A DNA stretch of 64,000 bases. Source: Ruminococcus sp. (GTDB lineage: Bacteria; Bacillota; Clostridia; Oscillospirales; Acutalibacteraceae). A model generated the notes under the pieces. It was not told where the DNA came from, searched no databases, and was given only the letters and a program-made list of their open reading frames with translations. Every line of letters begins with the position of its first letter. The first letter of the stretch is position 1. The stretch spans positions 91,417 through 155,416 of the forward strand of contig JAFQPG010000014.1 of NCBI GenBank assembly GCA_017411835.1, read 5' to 3'. Position numbers and translations under genes: made by a program. Positions 50,719 to 58,257 of this stretch are shown one piece after another.

Positions 50719-53277
50719 ATGGCATTGCTGACTATAAACAACAAACAATATATCGTAACTGAAAACACGACGCTGATGCGATTTTTGCGTGATGATTTGC
50801 ACCTTACATCCGTAAAGGACGGATGCTCGCAGGGTGCGTGCGGTACCTGTACCGTACTCGTTGACTCAAAAGCTCAAAAAGCGTGTCTGTTTTCAGTAGA
50901 GAAATACGACGGAAAAACCATACTGACAACAGAGGGACTAACAGACAGAGAAAAGTCCGTTTACGCCTACGCTTTTTCAAGCGCGGGTGCGGTGCAATGC
51001 GGTTTTTGCATACCGGGTATGGTGCTGTGTGCTAAAGCGCTTATTGATAAAAACCCGACTCCAACTAGAGCAGATGTGCAAAAAGCGATTAACTCAAATA
51101 TCTGTCGTTGCACGGGCTATAAAAAAATTATTGATGCGGTTATGCTGGCAGCAGAGATATTCAGGGAAAACAAGCAAGTGCCTAAAACCGATTTTACAGG
51201 TCTGCTTGGCGAGAGTATGCACCGAGTTGACGCAGAGGCTAAAACACTCGGTACTGCTATATATGCAGACGACATCTACTATGACAATATGATTTACGGC
51301 TCTGCTTTAAGAAGCAAATATCCACGTGCAAGAGTGCTTAAAATCGACACGAAAAAAGCTAAAGAACTTGAAGGCGTTGTCGCGATTTTAACAGCAGACG
51401 ATTTAGACGGAGCACAAAAAATCGGCCACCTAAAGCAAGATTGGGACGTGCTCATTCCTGTGGGAAATATTACTCACTACTTGGGCGATGCTATTGCACT
51501 TGTTGCAGGTAAATCAAGAGAAATTGTAGAAAAAGCAAAAGCTTTAATACAAGTCGAATACGAAGAGCTCGACGCCGTATTCTCTCCTGCTGATGCGCTT
51601 AAAGAAAATGCTCCTCTTGTGCACAAAGACGGCAACGTGCTGAGCACCGAGCATTTAGTTAGAGGCGATGCAGACAAGGTAATACAAGAAAGTAAATACA
51701 AGGTCACTACTCACTACAGCGTGCCGTTTACTGACCACGCTTTTATGGAATGTGAATGTGCGGTTGCTGTCCCGGAAAACGGCGGTGTGCATATTTTCAG
51801 CGGTGACCAGGGTATTTATCAGACTCAAAAGGAATGTGCTCAAGCGCTCGGACTGCCTGTTGATAAAGTAAGGGTTTCTGCCGCTATGGTCGGCGGTGGC
51901 TTTGGCGGAAAAGAAGATATGAGCGTACAGCATCACGCGGCGATTTTAGCATACAAAACAGGCTTGCCTGTAAAGGTGAGTTTGACTCGTGACGAAAGTC
52001 TGCTTGTGCATCCTAAGCGCCACGCGATGGAGATGGACTTCACCACCGCTTGTGACGAAAACGGTCGACTCACCGCTATGAAGGCGGTCATCACATCTGA
52101 TACCGGCGCATACGCAAGCTTGGGCGGTCCTGTACTTCAGCGCGCGTGCACTCACGCGGCAGGTCCATACAACTATCAGGTTATCGACATACTAGGTCAG
52201 GCTGTTTACACAAACAACCCTCCTGCGGGAGCTTTTAGAGGCTTCGGCGTTACGCAAAGCTGTTTTGCAACCGAGCAAAATATCAACCAGCTCGCGCAGA
52301 TGGTCGGCATCTCACCTTTTGAATTCAGATACATTAACGCTATAAAACCGGGCGACGTTTTGCCTAACGGACAGATTGCTGACAAGAGCACAGCGCTGAT
52401 TGAAACGCTCGACGCGGTACGCGATATTTATAATCAGCATCCTGACTGCGGTATCGCCTGTGCTATCAAAAACAGTGGTCTTGGCGTCGGCATTCCTGAT
52501 ACGGGCAGATGCAGGCTTGTTGTTAAAGACTCTAAAGTTTTTGTTCATTCAAGTGCCGCGTGTATCGGTCAGGGTATGGGTACTGTGCAGGTGCAGATGG
52601 TTATTCAAGAATGCTCCTTGTCACCATCTGATGTTGTTTACTGTGCTCCTGATACATCTACTGCACCAAACTCGGGCAACACCACCGCTTCGCGTCAGAC
52701 ACTCTTTACAGGCGAAGCGACCGTTAGAGCGGCAAAGCTTTTAAAAGCAGATCTTCAAAAGGAAGGCTCACTTTCTAAGTTGAACGGCAAAGAATACTTA
52801 GGCGAATATACAGGCATCACCGATAAAATCGGTAGTGATAAAGAAAATCCTGTAAGCCACATTGCATACGGCTACGCAACACATCTTGTCATTTTAGACG
52901 AAGATGCAAAAATCAAACAGGTAATTGCCGCTCACGACGTCGGCACACCTGTAAACCCGAAGGCGATTGAAGGTCAGATTGAGGGCGGTGTCGTGATGAG
53001 CTTAGGCTATTCGCTGACAGAGGACTTCCCGCTTGAAAACGGCAAGCCTAAAGCTAAGCTTGGCACGCTCGGGCTTTTCAGAGCAACACAAACTCCGGAC
53101 GTTAAAGCGATTATCGTTTCAAAGCCTGACAAGACTTTGGCGTTTGGCGCAAAAGGTATCGGAGAGATTTGCTCTATCCCTACCCCGCCTGCGGTTGCAC
53201 TAGCTTACTACAACCGCGACAAAAAACTTCGCACGAAGTTGCCGCTTTGTGACACACCGTATTCAAGGAAAAAATAG
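50719..53277 (+). CDS. Selenium-dependent xanthine dehydrogenase (one-chain Fe-S/Mo form)
   Basis: 852 residues. N-terminal 2Fe-2S domains (about 1-155: GCSQGACGTCTVLVD, QCGFCIPG, ICRCTGYKKI) are fused to the aldehyde oxidase/xanthine dehydrogenase molybdenum domains (about 165-852: VGGGFGGKED, AFRGFGVTQS, and the C-terminal AKGIGEICSIP with the catalytic Glu). No FAD domain is present, so electrons leave by another partner. This layout and the setting match the selenium-dependent xanthine dehydrogenase family (TIGR03311), whose selenium is a labile ligand, not encoded. The start was moved to the ATG behind AGAGGTTTGACT; the first in-frame TTG is 2 codons earlier. Confidence 0.92.
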   Translation: MALLTINNKQYIVTENTTLMRFLRDDLHLTSVKDGCSQGACGTCTVLVDSKAQKACLFSVEKYDGKTILTTEGLTDREKSVYAYAFSSAGAVQCGFCIPGMVLCAKALIDKNPTPTRADVQKAINSNICRCTGYKKIIDAVMLAAEIFRENKQVPKTDFTGLLGESMHRVDAEAKTLGTAIYADDIYYDNMIYGSALRSKYPRARVLKIDTKKAKELEGVVAILTADDLDGAQKIGHLKQDWDVLIPVGNITHYLGDAIALVAGKSREIVEKAKALIQVEYEELDAVFSPADALKENAPLVHKDGNVLSTEHLVRGDADKVIQESKYKVTTHYSVPFTDHAFMECECAVAVPENGGVHIFSGDQGIYQTQKECAQALGLPVDKVRVSAAMVGGGFGGKEDMSVQHHAAILAYKTGLPVKVSLTRDESLLVHPKRHAMEMDFTTACDENGRLTAMKAVITSDTGAYASLGGPVLQRACTHAAGPYNYQVIDILGQAVYTNNPPAGAFRGFGVTQSCFATEQNINQLAQMVGISPFEFRYINAIKPGDVLPNGQIADKSTALIETLDAVRDIYNQHPDCGIACAIKNSGLGVGIPDTGRCRLVVKDSKVFVHSSAACIGQGMGTVQVQMVIQECSLSPSDVVYCAPDTSTAPNSGNTTASRQTLFTGEATVRAAKLLKADLQKEGSLSKLNGKEYLGEYTGITDKIGSDKENPVSHIAYGYATHLVILDEDAKIKQVIAAHDVGTPVNPKAIEGQIEGGVVMSLGYSLTEDFPLENGKPKAKLGTLGLFRATQTPDVKAIIVSKPDKTLAFGAKGIGEICSIPTPPAVALAYYNRDKKLRTKLPLCDTPYSRKK

Positions 53278-53283
53278 CATAAT

Positions 53284-53320
53284 TAAAAGGCGAGCTTAAC
53301 TGCCCGCCTTTTCTTTTTGT
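53284..53320. terminator. bidirectional terminator between the Se-dependent dehydrogenase and the EamA gene
   Basis: AAAAGGCG pairs with CGCCTTTT around an 11-base loop; CTTTTTG follows on the + strand. Confidence 0.8.
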
Positions 53321-54195
53321 CTTTTAAATTTCAACAGGTTATTTGAATACAAAAAGCTTAGTATCGCCATAAGCACGATTATAATATATCCGACTACGCT
53401 TAGCATATCGGGTACCTGCGAAAACACCAAAAACCCGAGTATAGCTGAAAAAATAATCTGCGAAAAATCGTAGACGGAAATCTCCTTTGACGGAGCATTT
53501 TTGTACGCAAGTGTTATCATAAACTGACCGCCTGCCGCGCAAAAACCTGCACACAAAAGCATAACAAGCTGATATATACTCATTTTCTCATAATAGATAA
53601 TCATAAGCGGTAGCGAAATAAGGGTGCTGATAAACGAAAAGAAAAACACAATATACGCACCAGCCTCGCCCTTTAGAGTAAGCTTTCTAACGCACGCATA
53701 CGCCGCTCCCGCGCACGCACCACCGATAAAGCCAATAATCGCAGGGAGCAAATCGGCATTTGCAAAGCTCGGTTTGATAACAAACAACGCACCCAAAAAC
53801 GCGCCAACAACCGCCAAAATCTGCGTAAAGCTTGGTTTCTCTTTAATAAATACAAAAGAAAAAACAATCGCAAAAAACGGAGACATCTTATTTAAAATTG
53901 ATGCATCACTTAGTATCAGGTGGTCAACCGCATAAAAGTTGCAGAAAACTCCGATTAAACCAAAAAGCGTACGCATAATTAAAAATCCGAGGTTTTTATT
54001 ATTGCTCGGTAAAATAGGTGTTTTGTTCTTAATAAGAATTATAACCGCAATAAAAGCCGCTATTAAATTTCTGAAAAACATCTTCTGAAAAGTCGGCAGG
54101 TCTCCCGAAAGACGTACAAACATACTCATAAGCGAAAAGAAAAACGCCGACGTAATCAGATAAAGAATTGCTAGATTTTTATTTTTGATTTTCAC
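53296..54195 (-). CDS. EamA/DMT-family transporter
   Basis: 299 residues from a GTG start, about ten hydrophobic segments in two EamA repeats (about 10-140 and 155-290). Phrases ILYLITSAFFFSLMSMFVRLSG and FFRNLIAAFIAVIIL are typical of the drug/metabolite exporter family, here of the RhaT/YdcZ-like broad type. Substrate unknown; its place next to the purine-oxidising island suggests nothing firm. GGAAGTGATAAA stands before the GTG; the longer frame has no site. Confidence 0.87.
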   Translation of the reverse strand: MKIKNKNLAILYLITSAFFFSLMSMFVRLSGDLPTFQKMFFRNLIAAFIAVIILIKNKTPILPSNNKNLGFLIMRTLFGLIGVFCNFYAVDHLILSDASILNKMSPFFAIVFSFVFIKEKPSFTQILAVVGAFLGALFVIKPSFANADLLPAIIGFIGGACAGAAYACVRKLTLKGEAGAYIVFFFSFISTLISLPLMIIYYEKMSIYQLVMLLCAGFCAAGGQFMITLAYKNAPSKEISVYDFSQIIFSAILGFLVFSQVPDMLSVVGYIIIVLMAILSFLYSNNLLKFKRQKEKAGS

Positions 54196-54348
54196 TTTAT
54201 CACTTCCGCAATTATTATACATCAAAAACTTAAAATCGCAAAGCAAATTATCACAAATTTATCTGCTCAAAATATTATGTACTATGGAATAATGAAAATA
54301 TTTTTGACAAGAATACTAGTACAATAAATTATTCGGAGTGAAAACAGC

Positions 54349-54696
54349 TTGAATATTAAGCGAGGAGATATTTACTACGCCGATTTAAGCCCTGTGATTG
54401 GCTCGGAGCAAGGCGGAGTACGCCCTGTGCTGATTGTGCAAAACGATGTCGGCAACCGATTTTCGCCGACCGTTATCGCGGCGGCAATAACAAGCCAGCA
54501 GACAAAGGCAAAGCTACCAACCCACATCGCAATCGGCGCACAGTCAAGCGGACTTGCAAAAGACAGCGTTGTGCTTTTAGAGCAGGTACGCACAATCGAC
54601 AAAAAACGCCTCAAAGAAAAGATGGGCACAGTTGACCAAAATTCTATGAGAGAAATAAACAACGCTATTTCTGTTTCTTTTGGTCTACAAGGATAA
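54349..54696 (+). CDS. MazF/PemK-type toxin (mRNA endoribonuclease)
   Basis: 115 residues from a TTG start (GGAGTG upstream). [32 protein letters not shown] and [36 protein letters not shown] match the MazF/NdoA ribonuclease family closely. It would cleave mRNA at short sites. No MazE-type antitoxin frame is seen in the 150 bases upstream or directly downstream, so the toxin is an orphan here, or its partner is elsewhere. Firmicutes usually have mazE just before mazF. Confidence 0.9.
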   Translation: MNIKRGDIYYADLSPVIGSEQGGVRPVLIVQNDVGNRFSPTVIAAAITSQQTKAKLPTHIAIGAQSSGLAKDSVVLLEQVRTIDKKRLKEKMGTVDQNSMREINNAISVSFGLQG

Positions 54697-54719
54697 TGGT
54701 TACATAAGTAACTGCAAAG

Positions 54720-54760
54720 AAAAAACGGAGAGGTTAAAACGCCTCTCCGTTACCTTTTAT
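54720..54760. terminator. bidirectional terminator between the MazF-like gene and metK
   Basis: ACGGAGAGG (54726-54734) pairs with CCTCTCCGT (54743-54751) around an 8-base loop. A-rich bases precede and T-rich bases follow. Confidence 0.8.
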
Positions 54761-54763
54761 ACT

Positions 54764-55945
54764 TTATTTTACTGCGTCTAAAAGAGCCTGCACCTTGTCG
54801 GTGTCTTCCCATTTAACGCCTACGTCTTCCCTACCCATATGGCCAAAAGCCGCGAGCGGATAGTACTTTGTATCTGTAAGCTTAAGCTCTTTGATAATAG
54901 CAGATGGTCTGCAATCAAATACCTTTTTAACTGCGTTTGCAAGCTCTTCGTCAGTATAGCTTGATGTGCCGAAGGTCTCGACCATAATAGACACAGGAGC
55001 TGCAACGCCGATAGCGTAAGCAAGCTGAATTTCACATTTTCTTGCAAGCTTAGCCGCAACAATATTTTTAGCAATATAGCGCGCAAAGTAAGCAGCACTT
55101 CGGTCAACCTTTGTCGGGTCTTTACCCGAGAAAGCACCGCCGCCATGACGAGAATAGCCGCCGTAGGTATCAACAATAATTTTTCTGCCTGTAAGACCTG
55201 CATCTCCAACAGGACCACCGATAACAAAACGGCCTGTAGGGTTGATATAGTACTTTGTATTTTCGTCTAAAAGTTCAGCAGGAATAACCGGCTTGATTAC
55301 ATATTCAAGAATATCTTTTCTAATCTGCTCTAAGGTTACATCGTCGTCGTGCTGAGTAGATACTACAACGGTATGAACTCTAACCGCCTTATCGTTTTCA
55401 TATTCAACAGTAACCTGTGATTTACCGTCCGGACGAAGATAAGTCAGGGTACCGTTTTCTCTAACCTCTTTAAGTCTTAAAGAAAGCTTGTGAGAAAGAG
55501 AAACAGGAAGCGGCATAAGCTCCTTGGTTTCGTCACACGCAAAGCCAAACATCATACCCTGATCGCCTGCACCAATCTGATTATTTTCACACTCATTGCC
55601 GTCTTTTAACTCGTAAGAGTTATTAACGCCCATTGCAATATCAGGTGACTGCTTATCAAGAGCAACATCAACAACGCAGGTGTTACCGTTAAAGCCACAT
55701 TCGTCATTATCGTAGCCGGTTTCGCAAATAACCTTTCTTGCAATCTTTTCAATATCAATATCAGCGGTTGTGGTAATCTCGCCCATAATGTGCACGATGC
55801 CTGTGGTCGCGGTTGTTTCACACGCAACGTGAGCGTTTTTGTCCTGCGCTAAAATAGCATCTAAAACTGCGTCAGAAATTCTGTCGCACAATTTGTCAGG
55901 ATGTCCGTGAGTAACAGACTCTGATGTAAACAAACGATTTGCCAT
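54764..55945 (-). CDS. metK: S-adenosylmethionine synthetase
   Basis: 393 residues, full length. [35 protein letters not shown] and [19 protein letters not shown] are the family motifs. It makes SAM from methionine and ATP. It is regulated by a SAM-I riboswitch behind a consensus promoter, so its transcription should fall when SAM is plentiful. Monocistronic; a bidirectional terminator lies downstream. Confidence 0.98.
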   Translation of the reverse strand: MANRLFTSESVTHGHPDKLCDRISDAVLDAILAQDKNAHVACETTATTGIVHIMGEITTTADIDIEKIARKVICETGYDNDECGFNGNTCVVDVALDKQSPDIAMGVNNSYELKDGNECENNQIGAGDQGMMFGFACDETKELMPLPVSLSHKLSLRLKEVRENGTLTYLRPDGKSQVTVEYENDKAVRVHTVVVSTQHDDDVTLEQIRKDILEYVIKPVIPAELLDENTKYYINPTGRFVIGGPVGDAGLTGRKIIVDTYGGYSRHGGGAFSGKDPTKVDRSAAYFARYIAKNIVAAKLARKCEIQLAYAIGVAAPVSIMVETFGTSSYTDEELANAVKKVFDCRPSAIIKELKLTDTKYYPLAAFGHMGREDVGVKWEDTDKVQALLDAVK

Positions 55946-55989
55946 AATATAAACCTCTCTTAATTCTAAATTGGAATAATATAAACAAT

Positions 55990-56113
55990 AAAAAAACCGC
56001 TTTTAAAAGCGGTACAACGAGCTCATCTTTCGGTAATACCGCAGGAATTGGCACCTTACAAAAAGCAGGTTGCCGGACGTCACAGGGCCTGTCCCTCAGT
56101 CACTCTTGATAAG
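55990..56113 (-). promoter_or_regulatory. SAM-I (S-box) riboswitch of metK
   Basis: On the minus strand the leader starts CTTATCAAGAGTGACTGAGG, then GGACAGGCCCTGTGA-type, CCGGCAACC, AAGGTGCCAATTCC and AAGATGAGCTC: all conserved blocks of the SAM-I aptamer (about 56014-56113). The terminator ACCGCTTTT/AAAAGCGGT (55996-56013) with seven T follows. This covers most of the 306-base gap upstream of metK. Confidence 0.96.
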
Positions 56114-56134
56114 TAGGTATTCAATTCAGTCGTT

Positions 56135-56163
56135 ATTATATATCTAATGACGACAGATGTCAA
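56135..56163 (-). promoter_or_regulatory. Consensus promoter of metK
   Basis: TTGACA (56158-56163), a 17-base spacer and TATAAT (56135-56140) on the minus strand, just upstream of the SAM-I aptamer. Confidence 0.9.
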
Positions 56164-56186
56164 CATATTTCGATATAATGCAAAAT

Positions 56187-56218
56187 AAAAAATCAGACCA
56201 AAAGGCCTGATTTTTTAA
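56187..56218 (-). terminator. terminator after the small glycyl-radical-tail-like gene
   Basis: AAATCAGGCC pairs with GGTCTGATTT (one bulge) around TTTT; TTTATTTTG follows on the minus strand. Confidence 0.85.
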
Positions 56219-56251
56219 AAAACAATATGAGGAATCTAATCACAAAAACGA

Positions 56252-56545
56252 TTAGGCAATTTCTTCTAACTCGCAAGCAGTTGACAAAGAATGAGTAACT
56301 CTGTCCTCTACCTCAGCGCGCTTGCCGTTGTTAAAGCGGTCAACAGTACCAACAAGGTAGCCGGTGATACGACGGATACGCTCAAAAGGAACATAGTCAA
56401 ACTCGTAGTTTACGTCAACATACTCGCCGTCAACAGTAAAGTCAACAGACTTGATGTACTTATCAGGGTTAGCTTCTTTAAGCTGTGCTACATAGATATC
56501 GATTTCTTTTTGTGAAAGTGTTCCACCTGTTACGTTAATTTTCAT
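56252..56545 (-). CDS. Small protein like the C-terminal tail of class III ribonucleotide reductase
   Basis: 97 residues. The first half has a b-rich pattern (INVTGGTLSQKEIDIYV, IKSVDFTVDGEYVDVNYEF). The second half reads FERIRRITGYLVGTVDRFNNGKRAEVEDRVTHS, closely like the glycyl-radical end of anaerobic ribonucleotide reductase NrdD (C-G-Y-L ... F-N-x-G-K ... E-x-x-x-R-V-x-H). The Gly62-Tyr-Leu matches the radical site. Databases often name such small proteins as anaerobic ribonucleotide reductase. It cannot be the catalytic enzyme alone; a spare-part role like that of YfiD for pyruvate formate-lyase is only a suggestion. GAGGGG precedes the ATG. Confidence 0.7.
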   Translation of the reverse strand: MKINVTGGTLSQKEIDIYVAQLKEANPDKYIKSVDFTVDGEYVDVNYEFDYVPFERIRRITGYLVGTVDRFNNGKRAEVEDRVTHSLSTACELEEIA

Positions 56546-56717
56546 TTCAAAAACCCCTCTTTAATTCTTTTAAAACACATTATTTAGATGACTGTTTAAA
56601 TAGTACCACAAGATATAGGGGTATTCAAGTAACAAAAATAATATTTTAGTAACAAAATTTTAACCTTTAATTGCACTTTAGAAAATACGCGTAACTCTAA
56701 ATTCTTATACGAAAATA

Positions 56718-57227
56718 TCAAGAGCTGTAAAGCCTTAATTTAAGCACTTTTGGTAAAATGATGTAAACCACAAGCGCTGTAACCATTCCCGTGAAAATTG
56801 AGAAAAACGCAAGCACAGAAAAATACGCAAAGACAGTAGAGTCGGTAAAGAAAAACGCAACAAGTATCTGCCCTAAATTATGGCAAAATGCGCCGACTAT
56901 ACCGACGCCCATAAAGCCAAAACCTTTAATTTTTAATAAAAGATACATCGCAAGCGTACTCAAAAGTCCACCGCACAGGCTCATCAAAAACGCTGTAAAT
57001 CCGCGCGCAAGCAATGCAAACAACGCTTTTGTCAGACATACAACTAAAGCGCTAGGCAGACTCATCGCAGAAAGCGCAAACATAGTCGCGATATTAGAAA
57101 GCCCAAGCTTCATTCCTGGAAGCACAAACGGTAAGTCAGGAAGCATCATTTCAAGTGCTGACAGCACCAAAGCAACGGCACTCACCAAAGCGGTTTGGGT
57201 GAGTTTTAAAGTAGAGATTTTTTTCAT
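56718..57227 (-). CDS. Gx transporter family membrane protein (Hpre_diP_synt_I type)
   Basis: 169 residues with about five hydrophobic segments. SALEMMLPDLPFVLPGMKLGLSNIATMFAL and MSLCGGLLSTLAMYLLLK, GIVGAFCHNLGQILVAFF match the family named 'heptaprenyl diphosphate synthase component I'/Gx transporter. It lies directly downstream of the NusG-domain-II gene, a pair often found near rnf or apbE genes. The chosen ATG sits behind GGGGTGATGCT; the longer frame overlaps the upstream gene. Confidence 0.87.
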   Translation of the reverse strand: MKKISTLKLTQTALVSAVALVLSALEMMLPDLPFVLPGMKLGLSNIATMFALSAMSLPSALVVCLTKALFALLARGFTAFLMSLCGGLLSTLAMYLLLKIKGFGFMGVGIVGAFCHNLGQILVAFFFTDSTVFAYFSVLAFFSIFTGMVTALVVYIILPKVLKLRLYSS

Positions 57228-57231
57228 AGCA

Positions 57232-57621
57232 TCACCCCACCACCGCATCAAGCGTTTTATCATTGCTTTCTAAAGTCACCGACACTTTTGCAGGTAAGCA
57301 CACGATAGACTGGGACGCGCGCGTTATAACCCCCGTATGCTCGCACAGCTTATCAGGACATGAAGAAAACGCAACATAGACGCCGTCTTTTGACACATAA
57401 ACTGATAACGGATACTCACAGTCTATGTCAACAAGCGTAGCAGTTTCAAGGTTTTTTAGAGCTATAGTATGCTCAACCTCACCGTTTACACGAACAACGC
57501 AGGAAAGCTCAGTATCCTTAGTATTAAATTGTGACGTAAAAGCCATCACAGCAATAATGAGCACAAAAGCTACTATAGCTATATCAAGAGGCTTAAAATA
57601 TTTTCGTTCACTGTTTTTCAT
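57232..57621 (-). CDS. NusG domain II-containing small secreted/membrane protein
   Basis: 129 residues. One N-terminal TM (about 13-32) then a b-rich domain with CPDKLCEHTGVITRASQSIVCLPAKVSVTL, diagnostic for the NusG_II (DUF) family, found beside Gx transporters and FMN-transfer (ApbE) genes. It is first of the two-gene operon; the ORF end and the next start are 4 bases apart. Function unknown. Confidence 0.87.
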   Translation of the reverse strand: MKNSERKYFKPLDIAIVAFVLIIAVMAFTSQFNTKDTELSCVVRVNGEVEHTIALKNLETATLVDIDCEYPLSVYVSKDGVYVAFSSCPDKLCEHTGVITRASQSIVCLPAKVSVTLESNDKTLDAVVG

Positions 57622-57838
57622 AAATCTGCCCTTATATATAAGTATAAAACAATAGTATCATATCGAAGATTAAAAATCTACCGGTATTCAAAATTTGCTT
57701 CTATCCCATGTTTTAATTTCATAAATATGAGTATATAAATTCATTGTACAAGTTTAACAATCAGTATAATTTAGCACAGACTACCGTTGCGTTTTGTCAC
57801 AAAAAAACAAAAATGTGTAAAATTTCAGCGTTAAAATA

Positions 57839-57867
57839 TTGACAAACTTTGTAAAAAAATGTATTCT
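57839..57867 (+). promoter_or_regulatory. Promoter of the feoAB operon
   Basis: TTGACA (57839-57844), a 17-base spacer and TATTCT (57862-57867). The first operator begins 10 bases further on. In the 345-base gap before feoA nothing else but AT-rich sequence was found. Confidence 0.75.
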
Positions 57868-57876
57868 ATGTGTATG

Positions 57877-57894
57877 GGTTAGCATTGACTAACC
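57877..57894. promoter_or_regulatory. Palindromic operator 1 of feoAB (metal-regulator-like)
   Basis: GGTTAG-CATTGA-CTAACC, placed at the expected transcription start. The TTAG...CTAA form resembles DtxR/IdeR-type boxes. Confidence 0.6.
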
Positions 57895-57912
57895 TATATT
57901 TTTGACGCGTCG

Positions 57913-57928
57913 GTTAGCGTACGCTAAC
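57913..57928. promoter_or_regulatory. Palindromic operator 2 of feoAB
   Basis: Perfect 16-bp palindrome GTTAGCGTACGCTAAC, 36 bases beyond operator 1. Confidence 0.6.
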
Positions 57929-57966
57929 TCGCGTTGCTTTTGCTTTACTGATTTTAGGAGGAAAAT

Positions 57967-58188
57967 ATGAAAACCTTAAAAGATATAAAAGTCGGCGAAG
58001 ATGCTACCGTAGTTAAGCTTAACGGTGAGGGTGCTATCAAACGCCGCATCATGGATATGGGTATCACAAAGGGCGTTAAAATTCACGTGTGCAAGGTTGC
58101 ACCGCTCGGCGACCCTGTCGAAATTACCGTTAGAGGATATCAGCTATCTATTAGAAAAGACGACGCTCAGATGATTGAGGTAGAATAA
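57967..58188 (+). CDS. feoA: Ferrous iron transport protein A
   Basis: 73 residues. MKTLKDIKVGEDATVVKLNGEGAIKRRIMDMGITKGVKIHVCKVAPLGDPVEITVRGYQLSIRKDDAQMIEV is an SH3-like FeoA domain with the usual RRxxDMGxxxG and LRxxxA-type ends. It is a small cytoplasmic partner of FeoB. AGGAGG lies 7 bases before the ATG. First gene of the feo operon. Confidence 0.95.
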   Translation: MKTLKDIKVGEDATVVKLNGEGAIKRRIMDMGITKGVKIHVCKVAPLGDPVEITVRGYQLSIRKDDAQMIEVE

Positions 58189-58226
58189 CAAAAAGGGGAG
58201 CAATCCCCTTTGCTTTTTGAATACAA

Positions 58227-58242
58227 GTTAGCATACGCTAAC
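58227..58242. promoter_or_regulatory. Palindromic operator 3 between feoA and feoB
   Basis: GTTAGCATACGCTAAC, one base from a perfect palindrome and from operator 2, in the feoA-feoB gap next to the feoB ribosome site. Confidence 0.55.
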
Positions 58243-58257
58243 GCGGTGGAGGAATAT

